Assembly: GCF_030936135.1 (NCBI RefSeq)
Contig: NC_082619.1
Coordinates: forward strand, 1,243,208 to 1,307,207
Reading direction: 5' to 3'
DNA: 64,000 bases
Source of the DNA: Gavia stellata
Lineage: Eukaryota; Chordata; Aves; Gaviiformes; Gaviidae
Position numbers and translations under genes: made by a program. Every line of letters begins with the position of its first letter. The stretch's first letter is position 1. Of the stretch, positions 36,601 to 42,587 are shown piece after piece. Below the pieces are notes generated by a model. It worked only from the letters and a program-made list of their open reading frames with translations. It did no database searches and was not told the origin of the DNA.

Positions 36601-38146
36601 CTACAGTGAAGCTGCCGTCACAGTTGAGCTGATAACCCTCATTCCAGCACCAGGGTCCACGGGTGCCGACACCGGGCCACGCCGGCTCTGCCGCGGCAGG
36701 CCGTGCCGCTTGGGTGGATGGAGTGGAGGCTGCCACCCGAACCTTTCAGGTGCTATACAGATGAAAAAGAGCAGGGCAGCCTGATAGCGGGTGGCTGCTG
36801 CAGCTTTTCCCTACGATATGGTCGGGCAGAGGGCTTCGAGGCAAGAGGAGGCTGCTTTTTGTTAACTATGGCTCTTTCTGTAGCAGCCCATCATCTTCTT
36901 TCTCATCTCTGGGATCGTTTCTGCCTAGACCTCTCTTTCCCACTTGCGCTGTCTCTTTCTCTCTCATGTGCAACAGTGAGCAAATACGGCTGTTGCAGCA
37001 CTCCCAGTTCCAGAGCCGCGAGTCAGACAAGATGAGTATTCAAGGAATGATTGAGACCAACAAGAAATGGCTAGAAGACTTCAAGAGGGACTCAAAAGTG
37101 TATCCTTTGCCTGGGTCTGGTCTGTAATTGCACTCCAGCTTCCTGCAGCAGGAGGAGACAGCAGGAGGTGAGCGAATTGGGAGCACTGAAGCACTGAACA
37201 GCCGTTTCAAAGCCTTAGCCTCTATTTTAGTGTCCAGTTCTGCAAAGGAGTACAGTGTTTAGCAGTTAGAGCCTGAGTGACCTGTTTGCTCTTCTTTGAG
37301 CTGTGCTTGACCAAGAAAGTCTCTTCCCTTTCCCCAGTTGTGCCGTGATGCTCTTTAGGGCCGCTGCTCTGCTGTCATACGCAGCAGTTGCGGGTGGTAA
37401 TGTGAGAATTTAAAAAAATTAACCAAAGAGTGCAGAATGGAGGGGGCAGCAGGGAAGTAGGTGGCCTAGCCTTGCAGGCCTGCTTTTGGTGCCACTGATA
37501 CAGCCCCAGCGCATCGGGGACTTTGCTATGGGCAGTCCCGGCTGAGCAGCCCGGGATGAGGGAGCAGCGTCTCTGCGAGGCGAGGGTGCCTGGAGACGCG
37601 TGGACCTGGCACGTGGGGTGGCCGCGTGGCTGGGCGGGGAGGGCTGGGGCTCACTGGCGGAGCTCTCCCTCCAAGCTCAGTTTGAGGCACGTCAGAGCAT
37701 GCAGTTGGATCAAATGAGCGAGACCTCTTGGTGCTATTAGCAGGGATGTTTTCAGGTTTGTGTTGTAACAGCATTATGCTGGGACTGTCAGTATCTCCTC
37801 TGCAGTGTACGCCGATATTAGCAGCAAATCCCTCAGGCCTCCGCTAGCGCACGCTGTCCTGAGCACAGTGCTCCTTAGAATTCCCTAATCCCCCTTTAAT
37901 TCCATTTGACTTGGATGCAGCAGGCTAAATACAGCACGTGTGCGCAAGGCTGGCTCCTGCCCCTCAGTACCTGTCCTGTCTGCTGGCTGTGCTCATGCCT
38001 GCTAATCCCTCCCGTAAGCCAGGCTTTTCCTTCACCCAGCTGCCAGACCTCTCTTCCCAGGTGCGCAGAAGCCGCCTGCCAGCAGCCCCAGCCTGCTCCA
38101 GCTAGGACTGGACGAAAACAGACAAATTAAAGTGTACCATTACTGA
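593..38146 (+). CDS. CEP164: CEP164, centrosomal protein of 164 kDa (gene-level entry; 31 coding exons)
   Basis: CEP164 sits on the distal appendages of the mother centriole, recruits TTBK2 through its WW domain and allows membrane docking and cilium assembly (known for the family). The exons listed separately join in phase to 5892 nt, or 1963 residues; without the 544-codon exon 4 the protein would be 1419, close to the 1460 of the human protein. Layout: WW domain at residues about 56-89 (W62, W84, P87), a lysine-rich block at about 107-131, an acidic/serine-rich region up to about 1085, a coiled coil at about 1095-1715, and a conserved C-terminal tail ending in [17 protein letters not shown]. 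The start is the ATG at 593 in a good context (gagagccATGG), and the N-terminus matches the family ([21 protein letters not shown]-like). Exon 1 probably begins at 587 after an acceptor at 585-586, so a non-coding first exon lies upstream. Splice oddities are a GC-AG intron at 27307-27607 and a U12-type intron at 37100-38046. Confidence 0.95.
1048..1159 (+). CDS. CEP164: CEP164 coding exon 2 (leads into WW domain)
   Basis: Encodes [20 protein letters not shown] and continues to PPEWKPC. It carries the first WW-domain tryptophan (W62). Acceptor ttttcctag and donor tggtgaga are clear, and the phases 1 in and 2 out fit both neighbours. Confidence 0.95.
1345..1558 (+). CDS. CEP164: CEP164 coding exon 3 (WW domain and Lys-rich segment)
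   Basis: Encodes [20 protein letters not shown], completing the WW domain (second Trp W84, then HP), followed by [12 protein letters not shown] and a run of KKEKK repeats coded by an A/G-rich tract at 1479-1545. In the known protein this WW module binds TTBK2. The donor is ACC-gtgagt, phase 0. Confidence 0.95.
2355..3986 (+). CDS. CEP164: CEP164 coding exon 4: giant 544-codon phase 0-0 exon
   Basis: An uninterrupted frame of 1632 nt runs between an acceptor (atctacttag) and a donor (gag-gtagga), in the same frame as exons 3 and 5. Its length makes chance openness very unlikely. The product is polar, acidic and serine-rich ([26 protein letters not shown]), with one short helical, charged piece near the first third ([20 protein letters not shown]). 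It has no domain I recognise. The human protein as I know it passes directly from the Lys-rich segment to the next exon, so this exon is either lineage-specific, lost in mammals, or an alternative cassette. Its symmetrical phase lets it be skipped without a frameshift. I am fairly sure it is coding, less sure it is always included. Confidence 0.75.
5030..5240. promoter_or_regulatory. Candidate enhancer-like island in CEP164 intron 4
   Basis: The stretch concentrates homeodomain-type cores (taatta near 5054, ttaatta near 5137), GATA-type sites (gataag near 5085, agataa near 5110) and an E-box-like catgtg. This is motif reading only; conservation has not been tested. Confidence 0.25.
5855..5895. 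repeat. Short tandem repeat of a 9-bp unit
   Basis: About four imperfect copies of agcagagca follow one another inside CEP164 intron 4. It is a simple minisatellite without evident function. Confidence 0.8.
6317..6475 (+). CDS. CEP164: CEP164 coding exon 5
   Basis: Fifty-three codons reading [20 protein letters not shown], then [13 protein letters not shown] and [14 protein letters not shown]. This matches the LAPVHVPLGGLAPLRGL region of the family and anchors the frame after the giant exon. Acceptor ccgctccag, donor acag-gtaagg, phase 0 at both ends. Confidence 0.93.
7387..7515 (+). CDS. CEP164: CEP164 coding exon 6
   Basis: Forty-three codons ([20 protein letters not shown] to NEEEESENE). 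Similar to the KGLLGSIYEDK to TNEEDEEESDNQ part of the family. Acceptor cttcacag, donor gag-gtagtc, phase 0-0. Confidence 0.92.
7899..7976 (+). CDS. CEP164: CEP164 coding exon 7
   Basis: Twenty-six codons containing [18 protein letters not shown], matching the family block RNLHLDIGALGGDFEYE. Acceptor acctttag, donor gag-gtaaga, phase 0-0. Confidence 0.94.
9264..9294. repeat. Inverted repeat with paired GATA cores
   Basis: The arms gatatctta and taagatatt flank a 6-7-bp loop in the middle of an AT-moderate, motif-rich stretch (about 9140-9420) of CEP164 intron 7. It could be a protein-binding site or simply a fortuitous hairpin. Confidence 0.5.
10666..10776 (+). CDS. CEP164: Candidate extra CEP164 cassette exon (37 codons)
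   Basis: An open 111-nt segment sits between a pyrimidine-rich acceptor (taccccacccactag) and a donor (gag-gtgacg), phase 0 at both ends and in frame with exons 7 and 8. It would encode [20 protein letters not shown] and on to EEAGSLRE, an acidic polar peptide like the neighbouring exons. The human protein has nothing here that I can align, so this may be an alternative exon or a chance ORF. Including it would raise the protein to 2000 residues. Confidence 0.4.
13154..13594 (+). CDS. CEP164: CEP164 coding exon 8
   Basis: One hundred forty-seven codons. The start [12 protein letters not shown] and then [12 protein letters not shown] and [10 protein letters not shown] align with family ESLRTSQPEE, SLDSDAAGPPTP and PGADSSLSS. 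The rest is low-complexity Ala/Glu/Ser sequence ending DSRLDAGK. Acceptor ctgcctag, donor aaa-gtaaga, phase 0-0. Confidence 0.93.
15099..15182 (+). CDS. CEP164: CEP164 coding exon 9
   Basis: Twenty-eight codons, [20 protein letters not shown] and on to ELIQPM, positioned like the family segment with SSDASQELEISEHMKEPQ. Acceptor tcctctcag, donor atg-gtgagt, phase 0-0. Confidence 0.85.
16545..16628 (+). CDS. CEP164: CEP164 coding exon 10
   Basis: Twenty-eight codons, [20 protein letters not shown] then ALDSPTCK. A strong match to family [22 protein letters not shown]. Acceptor cttctttag, donor aag-gtaagt, phase 0-0. Confidence 0.95.
16629..19919 (+). other. CEP164 intron 10
   Basis: A 3.3-kb intron corresponding to the fast-evolving Glu/Pro-rich region of the family. 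One exon-like segment at 17681-17758 was considered and rejected. A small fast-evolving exon could have been missed here. Confidence 0.5.
19920..20005 (+). CDS. CEP164: CEP164 coding exon 11
   Basis: Encodes [20 protein letters not shown] and SQRTKAAE, ending in two bases of the next codon. Acceptor tttacctgcag, donor gagag-gtatgg, phase 0 in and 2 out, fitting exon 12. Composition fits the acidic stretch before the coiled coil. Confidence 0.82.
21630..21779 (+). CDS. CEP164: CEP164 coding exon 12
   Basis: Encodes (S)[20 protein letters not shown], then [20 protein letters not shown] and EELAAPRK. Acceptor gctgcaaag, donor aaagc-gtaagg, phase 2 at both ends. It is the last acidic exon before the continuous coiled coil. 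Confidence 0.85.
21780..23781 (+). other. CEP164 intron 12
   Basis: A 2.0-kb intron with no supported exon or repeat. Confidence 0.6.
23782..24000 (+). CDS. CEP164: CEP164 coding exon 13 (coiled coil begins)
   Basis: Encodes [12 protein letters not shown], then [20 protein letters not shown], a run of QEEEE and LHQQKEKSL. Aligns with family [20 protein letters not shown] and LRLHQQKEQSLS. Acceptor tttggtag, donor ctcag-gtactt, phase 2-2. Confidence 0.95.
25280..25411 (+). CDS. CEP164: CEP164 coding exon 14 (coiled coil)
   Basis: Encodes [20 protein letters not shown] and [17 protein letters not shown]. Aligns with family [20 protein letters not shown]. Acceptor catctctcag, donor ataag-gtgaaa, phase 2-2. 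Confidence 0.95.
26034..26250 (+). CDS. CEP164: CEP164 coding exon 15 (coiled coil)
   Basis: Starts [20 protein letters not shown], a near match to family [20 protein letters not shown], and continues as an unbroken charged helix ending [11 protein letters not shown]. Acceptor cctaccag, donor gag-gtgaga, phase 2 in and 0 out. Confidence 0.96.
26843..26920 (+). CDS. CEP164: CEP164 coding exon 16 (coiled coil)
   Basis: Twenty-six codons, [20 protein letters not shown] then EEKHHK, matching family [20 protein letters not shown]. Acceptor ttcctgtag, donor aag-gtaaaa, phase 0-0. Confidence 0.94.
27175..27306 (+). CDS. CEP164: CEP164 coding exon 17 (coiled coil; GC donor)
   Basis: Forty-four codons, [20 protein letters not shown] then [20 protein letters not shown], matching family [20 protein letters not shown]. 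The exon ends gag followed by gcaagt, a GC instead of GT donor with otherwise consensus flanks. The next exon continues in phase 0, so the GC donor is needed by the reading. Confidence 0.95.
27608..27730 (+). CDS. CEP164: CEP164 coding exon 18 (coiled coil)
   Basis: Forty-one codons, [20 protein letters not shown] then [19 protein letters not shown], matching family [20 protein letters not shown]. Acceptor ccctgcag, donor gag-gtactg, phase 0-0. Confidence 0.96.
28296..28439 (+). CDS. CEP164: CEP164 coding exon 19 (coiled coil)
   Basis: Forty-eight codons, [20 protein letters not shown] and on to [11 protein letters not shown], matching family [20 protein letters not shown]. Acceptor aacaaacag, donor aag-gtgagg, phase 0-0. 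Confidence 0.96.
28641..28724 (+). CDS. CEP164: CEP164 coding exon 20 (coiled coil)
   Basis: Twenty-eight codons, [20 protein letters not shown] then RSVQLLSQ, matching family [20 protein letters not shown]. Acceptor tctgtgcag, donor cag-gtgagt, phase 0-0. Confidence 0.96.
28925..28972. repeat. 18-bp tandem repeat, about 2.7 copies
   Basis: The unit tcagtgctttgggtttgc is repeated head to tail with one mismatch in the intron after CEP164 exon 20. Confidence 0.85.
29608..29676 (+). CDS. CEP164: CEP164 coding exon 21 (coiled coil)
   Basis: Twenty-three codons, [20 protein letters not shown] then ERD, aligning with family [20 protein letters not shown]. Acceptor gtatatag, donor gac-gtacgt, phase 0-0. 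Confidence 0.93.
30027..30205 (+). CDS. CEP164: CEP164 coding exon 22 (coiled coil)
   Basis: Encodes [20 protein letters not shown], then [20 protein letters not shown] and [13 protein letters not shown], matching family LEEAQKEHTHLLQ and [20 protein letters not shown]. Acceptor ttcttctag, donor atcag-gtgtgt, phase 0 in and 2 out. Confidence 0.96.
30690..30750 (+). mobile_element. Old CR1 3'-end-like remnant
   Basis: The segment around ttactgggctagatggacc resembles the 3'-terminal sequence of CR1 elements and CR1-derived SINEs of sauropsids. It is short and diverged, and lies about 20-80 bases upstream of the acceptor of CEP164 exon 23. Confidence 0.45.
30772..30898 (+). CDS. CEP164: CEP164 coding exon 23 (coiled coil)
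   Basis: Encodes (S)[20 protein letters not shown], then [16 protein letters not shown]. Aligns with family [20 protein letters not shown] and LHIEDLRKSLG. Acceptor cttggggcag, donor gct-gtgagt, phase 2 in and 0 out. Confidence 0.93.
31330..31397 (+). CDS. CEP164: CEP164 coding exon 24
   Basis: Encodes [20 protein letters not shown] and FD plus two bases. It is a Ser/Pro-rich break in the coiled coil where the family has SSSLSQSKEDLYLDSLSS. Acceptor aactcctcag, donor gatca-gtgagt, phase 0 in and 2 out. Confidence 0.88.
31581..31788 (+). CDS. CEP164: CEP164 coding exon 25
   Basis: Encodes [20 protein letters not shown], then [20 protein letters not shown] and [17 protein letters not shown]. 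Strong match to family [20 protein letters not shown]. Acceptor tttcgtgtag, donor gag-gtgagc, phase 2 in and 0 out. Confidence 0.97.
32883..32990 (+). CDS. CEP164: CEP164 coding exon 26
   Basis: Thirty-six codons, [20 protein letters not shown] then [16 protein letters not shown], matching family [20 protein letters not shown]. Acceptor atccacggcag, donor gag-gtaacc, phase 0-0. End of the coiled coil. Confidence 0.97.
34125..34239 (+). CDS. CEP164: CEP164 coding exon 27
   Basis: Encodes [20 protein letters not shown] then [18 protein letters not shown], matching the family KKAVTFDLSDMDS block. Acceptor ttttgaccag, donor aaat-gtaagt, phase 0 in and 1 out. Confidence 0.94.
35530..35877 (+). 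CDS. CEP164: CEP164 coding exon 28
   Basis: One hundred sixteen codons with [20 protein letters not shown], then a Ser/Gly/Pro stretch, then [20 protein letters not shown] and [12 protein letters not shown]. Matches family LRQISSQLSSVLSILDSLN and [10 protein letters not shown]. Acceptor cttctgccag, donor cccag-gtaagt, phase 1-1. Confidence 0.96.
36336..36402 (+). CDS. CEP164: CEP164 coding exon 29
   Basis: Encodes (G)[20 protein letters not shown] then A and two bases, matching family [20 protein letters not shown]. Acceptor gctttccag, donor gcaga-gtaagg, phase 1 in and 2 out. Confidence 0.94.
36977..37099 (+). CDS. CEP164: CEP164 coding exon 30 (U12-type donor)
   Basis: Encodes [20 protein letters not shown], then [20 protein letters not shown] plus two bases GT. 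Family counterpart is EQLRLLQHSHSQ and FQGIIEANRRWLERVKND. The reading frame into exon 31 requires the exon to end at 37099, just before gtatccttt, a U12-type 5' splice site; the upstream gt at 37098 would break the frame. Confidence 0.94.
37100..38046 (+). other. U12-type (minor spliceosome) intron, last CEP164 intron
   Basis: The 5' splice site is gtatccttt, a perfect minor-class consensus. An ttccttcac box, one base off the U12 branch consensus ttccttaac, has its adenosine 12-13 bases before the acceptor ctgccag at 38045-38046, and no long polypyrimidine tract intervenes. It is the only frame-preserving choice between exons 30 and 31. Confidence 0.88.
38047..38146 (+). CDS. CEP164: CEP164 coding exon 31 (stop codon)
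   Basis: Encodes [20 protein letters not shown] then [12 protein letters not shown] and stop TGA at 38144-38146. The family tail is [18 protein letters not shown]. Phase 2 in. Confidence 0.97.
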
Positions 38147-38268
38147 AAGATGGGACTTGGCTCCGGAGAGACGGTGGCTGGGGCCCGTGCGGTCTTCCTA
38201 ACGATACGATATGTTGGGTTTCAGTGACGCCTAGCCACCTCCGCTGTGTCTTTGTGCTGTGCCCTTGA

Positions 38269-38274
38269 AATAAA
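38269..38274 (+). other. CEP164: CEP164 polyadenylation signal
   Basis: AATAAA lies 123 bases after the CEP164 stop, predicting a very short 3' UTR ending near 38290. A second AATAAA at 38398-38403 could be an alternative. Confidence 0.75.
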
Positions 38275-38289
38275 GTCTCTTTACAAGAG

Positions 38290-41200
38290 AGCGGAGGCAG
38301 GAGGAAGTGAACTTCCCAGGTGGATTCTTCTAATCCTGTAAAGTGTCCAAATATACTTTATAGACTGTTTAATCCAGTGGTGAAATATCAGGGCTTCAAT
38401 AAATCAACAGTTCTCTCATCAGTATTCTAGCGATCGTGAATCAGAGCTGTGAATCACGGAGGACTTTGAGTAACTGGTCAAGGGGGAGGGTGTGAATCCA
38501 GCTGAGACTCTGCTAGAGGAGACGTGTCGGGAAATGAGCCCACGCCGATGCCCGGCAAATGCTTAATTGCAGGTGGGCCAAGTCATCTGGCCCCTGGCAC
38601 GTGCATGAGCAGGAGAGAACGAACAGCAAAACGGCTGTAGCATCTGGGCACGGAATCAGGGAATGGCAGATTTCTGACCCTCGGGAAATGTTCCTCTCTT
38701 CTGGGGTGGAGGCAATAGGAACTAAACCAGGAGTGGCTTTTCATGGCAGATCTGGAAAAGCGCTCCCCACTTCCTCCTTTCTGCCACGCCGGCTGGAGCT
38801 GCACAGCATGGCTGTGCTACGGGAGCTCTTCTCCCACACTACAAACGTGCCGACGGCAACGTGGAGCAGGGATGGCAAGAGAGCGTGGGGCGGCGTCTGC
38901 CGGTGCAGGCGCTGTTAAGGAAGGCAGCCTGGTGTGAGTGTTGAGACAAAGCCCCACCTGCGTCCTTCCGTGCCCTGGGGAGAGGGATCCGGGGCTCAGC
39001 GCAGCAGCTGGGGTCTCCTTCCCCACAGCAGGGCCGGGGAGGCAGCCCCCAGCCCTTGGTGCCCAGCCTGGAGCCTGCCCTTGCTGCTCCTGCAGCAGCG
39101 CTGCTGGGCTCCTGGGAGAGCGGGTCCCACGCGACTGCGAAAGGGGCTCTGCGTGGCTGGAAACCTGGCTGAGGTGTTGGGATGCACAGCTTTCAGACCT
39201 CAGCTGCGAGATGGTGGCTCGTTGCTTTGCTCCCCGGGTGGCTGTGGTGGTGTTCCTCCGGAGAGGCCGCATCCAGAACACGTCACCAGCCCGCTGGGAT
39301 GCGCGGAGCTGGGAGGGGGCAGATGGTGCTGCTCTAACCCACGGGGAGAAGTTGGGCGAGGTTTTCGTACTGCAGAGTGGGAAATGTGGTATTTGGTTGT
39401 CTTTGTCGGTGTTTCCTCCAAGCTGACTTTAAATATTTAATGCTTTAAAAAACACTGAACCCCTTGCCATTTTGTCTGATGAAGAAGTCTGCGTTACAAG
39501 GGATCCCATCTGTGAGAAACCATCTTCAAAGCCGTTCTCCTTAGAGATGGCTGATGCGGGGGGGGGGGTAAAGCTGCTGCTCTGCACCCTTTCGTGCTGT
39601 TTGTGTTCCTCGGTGTGGCTAATGATGTGCAGCGGAGTAAAGCAGAACCCCCTCCTGCTTTGCTTCCCGGGTGTTGTGTACTGGCACAACACCGCAAAAG
39701 CTCACGCTGTGAGCGTGGCAGGGGAGTGTTTACATGGAAATAGAAATACATTTTTGATGAACATAATTTTGAAACTCTTAAGAAAGTCTGTATGTATTTT
39801 TTGCTGATTTTCTTAGAATCCTTTTTAATTACTTGGCCAGCCTTTTGTCCTAGGACAGCTTGATCCTGTGGTCAGGTCCGTGTTCTCCCACCTCCTGCTT
39901 GCTAACGAAGTGCAGTGTAGTCCTTCTGCAGGCGCTGCCGGTAGAGAACATCCCACTGGTGTCTTGCTGAGGAAATCCTAGCTAGCTCTTACTGGCTCTG
40001 GCCGAATGGGGAGACCTCCGATGCCCGCAGGGAATGGCAGCTGCCTGGAGGAGTCCGTCCGATGCCCGCAGGGAATGGCAGCTGCCCGGAGGAGTCCGTC
40101 CGTAGGAAGGGAAGGATCAAAATGCAGGTTTCCCGTCTGCTGTCGGATTGCACCAATCCCTGTCTGTGGGGGTTTGGCTTTTAGTTTCCTGGCTGCTGGC
40201 GGGAGACATGGCAGTCCTTCCAGTTAGGTGCTTTAGAAGGGATCCTACGGTTCTGGCTTTCTGTAGCACGGGGAGGCTGTCAGCCTCGTGGAGGCTGCGC
40301 CCAAAGGTGCATCGCCAAGTCCAGTCTGTGTATTAGTAGTGCAGAGAAATGCCTGTTTTCTTAGCAGTGACCTGGTTTGAAACGTGCTCCTTTTTCCTCT
40401 TAAAACCTGTGATAGCAGCTGTATCTGCTTTTCTGGGCAAATTGAACAACATGAGCCTGTTCTGTACGACGGTGATGTTTTAGCTCTGGTTTTTTCCTGT
40501 TGAGAGGTTGTGTTGTAGCCCCAGATACCCAGCTTGTACTTACCTTTCACATCTTCCCCTCAATTGTCTCTGGGCTGTTTCGTGTTTTGTCTTGTCAAGG
40601 TCATTTCTGGCAATTTCGAAGGCCACTTCAGTTCTCTGTGGCTTTATTACCAGTATTCTATTGAGTATCTGGCCAGAGTAGCAAATGCAGGGGCAGACAG
40701 AAAGCTAAAAAACGAAACTACAAAAGCCCTTCTTCATGGGGCTTTCACCCAGCCAGACAGCTTTTCATGGGCTCGTGTCCTGCCCTCTTCATAAAAGTGT
40801 CACCCCATCTCGTTAGAACGGTTGTCTCACTCTGGAGCCGTGTGTCCAGCCTGGAGGACGGGCTGTGTGCGGGAACGGGCCAAGGCCGGCTCGGCTGGGC
40901 GCCCGGGGAGAGGCTGCCTGCCGGATGGGTGACCGTGCTCGGGGCTCTGCCGGAGCGGGTGGCGAGTTCTCCCTGGGAAACGGGGAGAAGTGTGCTGCGC
41001 TGGCAGGGAACAGGGCTTCGCTCCAGAGCTGCGCTCCGGCAGCTTGGGATGTGTTAAAACTGTCTGACTCTGCAGATCGCCTGTTGCTGCTGATTTCTCC
41101 CTTTATTTCGGAGCAGCCGTGGCTTTTCCCCAAGCGGTGTTCCAGGCGCTGCCACCGCAGCAGCGTGCTGGCGGAGTCCTGCCGGCGGGACCGCTGAACA

Positions 41201-42400
41201 GTGCTCTCGCCAGAAATCGGGCAGGGTTGGTGATGTGCTGTTCCCTTCCCATGGCTTGTTCCTCTCCCCTTCTCGCCTCCTTCCAGCAGCCCTGGGACAC
41301 CCACAGCAGCCCTTCCAGGCTGCACATGTTTGCTCCTTTGGGATTTTTCCCCTTAAGGTAGCCTCTTATGAAAGACTCAGCTTGTCCTGGGAGCACTGCA
41401 GCGAAGGCTGCCTCTGCCCAAATGGGACGTTGGCGGCGTGTGTCCTGGCTGGGGACCCACCGGTGCTGAGACTGCAGATGAGGAACGCAACCAGCGACAG
41501 CAGTGGTGGGAAGGGGGGAGGTTCAGCACCTGCCCTAATTTTTCCAGCCCTGATTTTTCCACGCAGCGCGTTGCTCGCTGGAAAACCTGGGTTCAGATGG
41601 ATGGGGATGTGGGGACACTGGGTGATCGTAATATGATTTGAGCTACTGGTACAACATGAAAGACAAAGCCAAATGTGGTCGGAGGACATGTGAGGCACAG
41701 GGACGCGGGCAGCGGCTGGGATGCTGCTCTGCACAGCTGTGCTCTGCCTGGGGAGGGGGGGGCTGGAAAGGACGGAGCGCGACTGCTGCTGTACATGCTG
41801 GGGAGAGGAAGGCTGTTGGAGCCGGAGGACTGATGAGGCACGGGAAGAACAACGTGTGGATCAGCTGGTCGTGCAGAAAAGGAGGCTGATAGTTAGAGGC
41901 ATGTCCTTAAAAACAAAACACAAACCACCCCCAGAACCATGAATCGCCCCAGTCCTCGCTGTGCACGATCTGCACTTGCATGTCTTTGTCTGCTGGAGGG
42001 CTGCGGTAAGAACTACTGGAGGAGGTCTCTGATGGCAACACACGTTGTCCAGGTAGGCACTTTTGGGGACAGGTCCCCTGCCCCACCCCTGAGGCAAAGA
42101 GCACAGGGTGGCTCTGAGAAAGCCAAAGTCCCATCTGAACTGTAGGTGCCTTCTGGGTGCGGGAGGCTTTGCCGTAATCCTGCTGGGAAGCAGTCCCGAG
42201 CAGAGGAGGCCTGTCCCGGCTCGTGGGTCTGAGGTGGGGGGGTGTGCACGCGTGTCTGTGCACACTGGCCTGTGTGTGTACGTAGAGAAGAGGATTTGCT
42301 TTTCCTGGAATGCCAGTACTGTATATGTTGGAGAAACTTGGCGATTGGAAGAGCAAAAGGGCAGCGCACGATTACTCTGCCAAGATGAACGCCAGCCGTA
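38290..42400. other. Intergenic region between CEP164 and the IQ-motif gene
   Basis: About 4 kb with patches of high GC (38560-39400, 40860-41300). Open frames here are long only because of GC richness and show no recognisable protein. Apart from the tandem duplication at 40020-40101 I see no supported feature. Confidence 0.55.
40020..40101. repeat. 41-bp tandem duplication (two copies)
   Basis: Two adjacent 41-base copies (40020-40060 and 40061-40101), each starting gatgcccgcagggaatggca, differ by a single base (ctgcctgg versus ctgcccgg). Their near-identity points to a recent duplication. Confidence 0.95.
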
Positions 42401-42533
42401 AGCTCATTAAGGGGCTTGGAGTCTGCCCGCTGGAGAAGGGGCGTTTCAGTCCCTGGCTATTCGGAGACGGCTGCGCGTCGCTCCCAGAGCTTAGACTTCC
42501 CGGAACGGAGGGAGCCCCTCGGAGCCTCCAGCC

Positions 42534-42587
42534 ATGCTGGCGACCCTGATGACAGCACTGTTTTTTGTGGTGAGAGCATTTGGACAG
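42534..42587 (+). CDS. IQ-motif gene exon 1 (start codon)
   Basis: Eighteen codons, MLATLMTALFFVVRAFGQ, from an ATG in the context tccagccATGc to a strong donor cag-gtgagt (phase 0). A second in-frame donor, gtg-gtgaga, lies 18 bases upstream. The preceding 130 bases are GC-rich without a TATA box and could be 5' UTR or promoter. An upstream alternative first exon cannot be excluded. Confidence 0.6.

Noticed and set aside
37098-37104. gt at 37098 as the donor of CEP164 exon 30
   Set aside because: It would end the exon in phase 0 and break the frame into exon 31. The gt at 37100 gives the right phase and a U12 consensus.
38934-39440. 168-codon plus-strand open frame after CEP164
   Set aside because: Overlapping frames of similar length are open in the same GC-rich patch. 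No splice-supported partner, no known domain.
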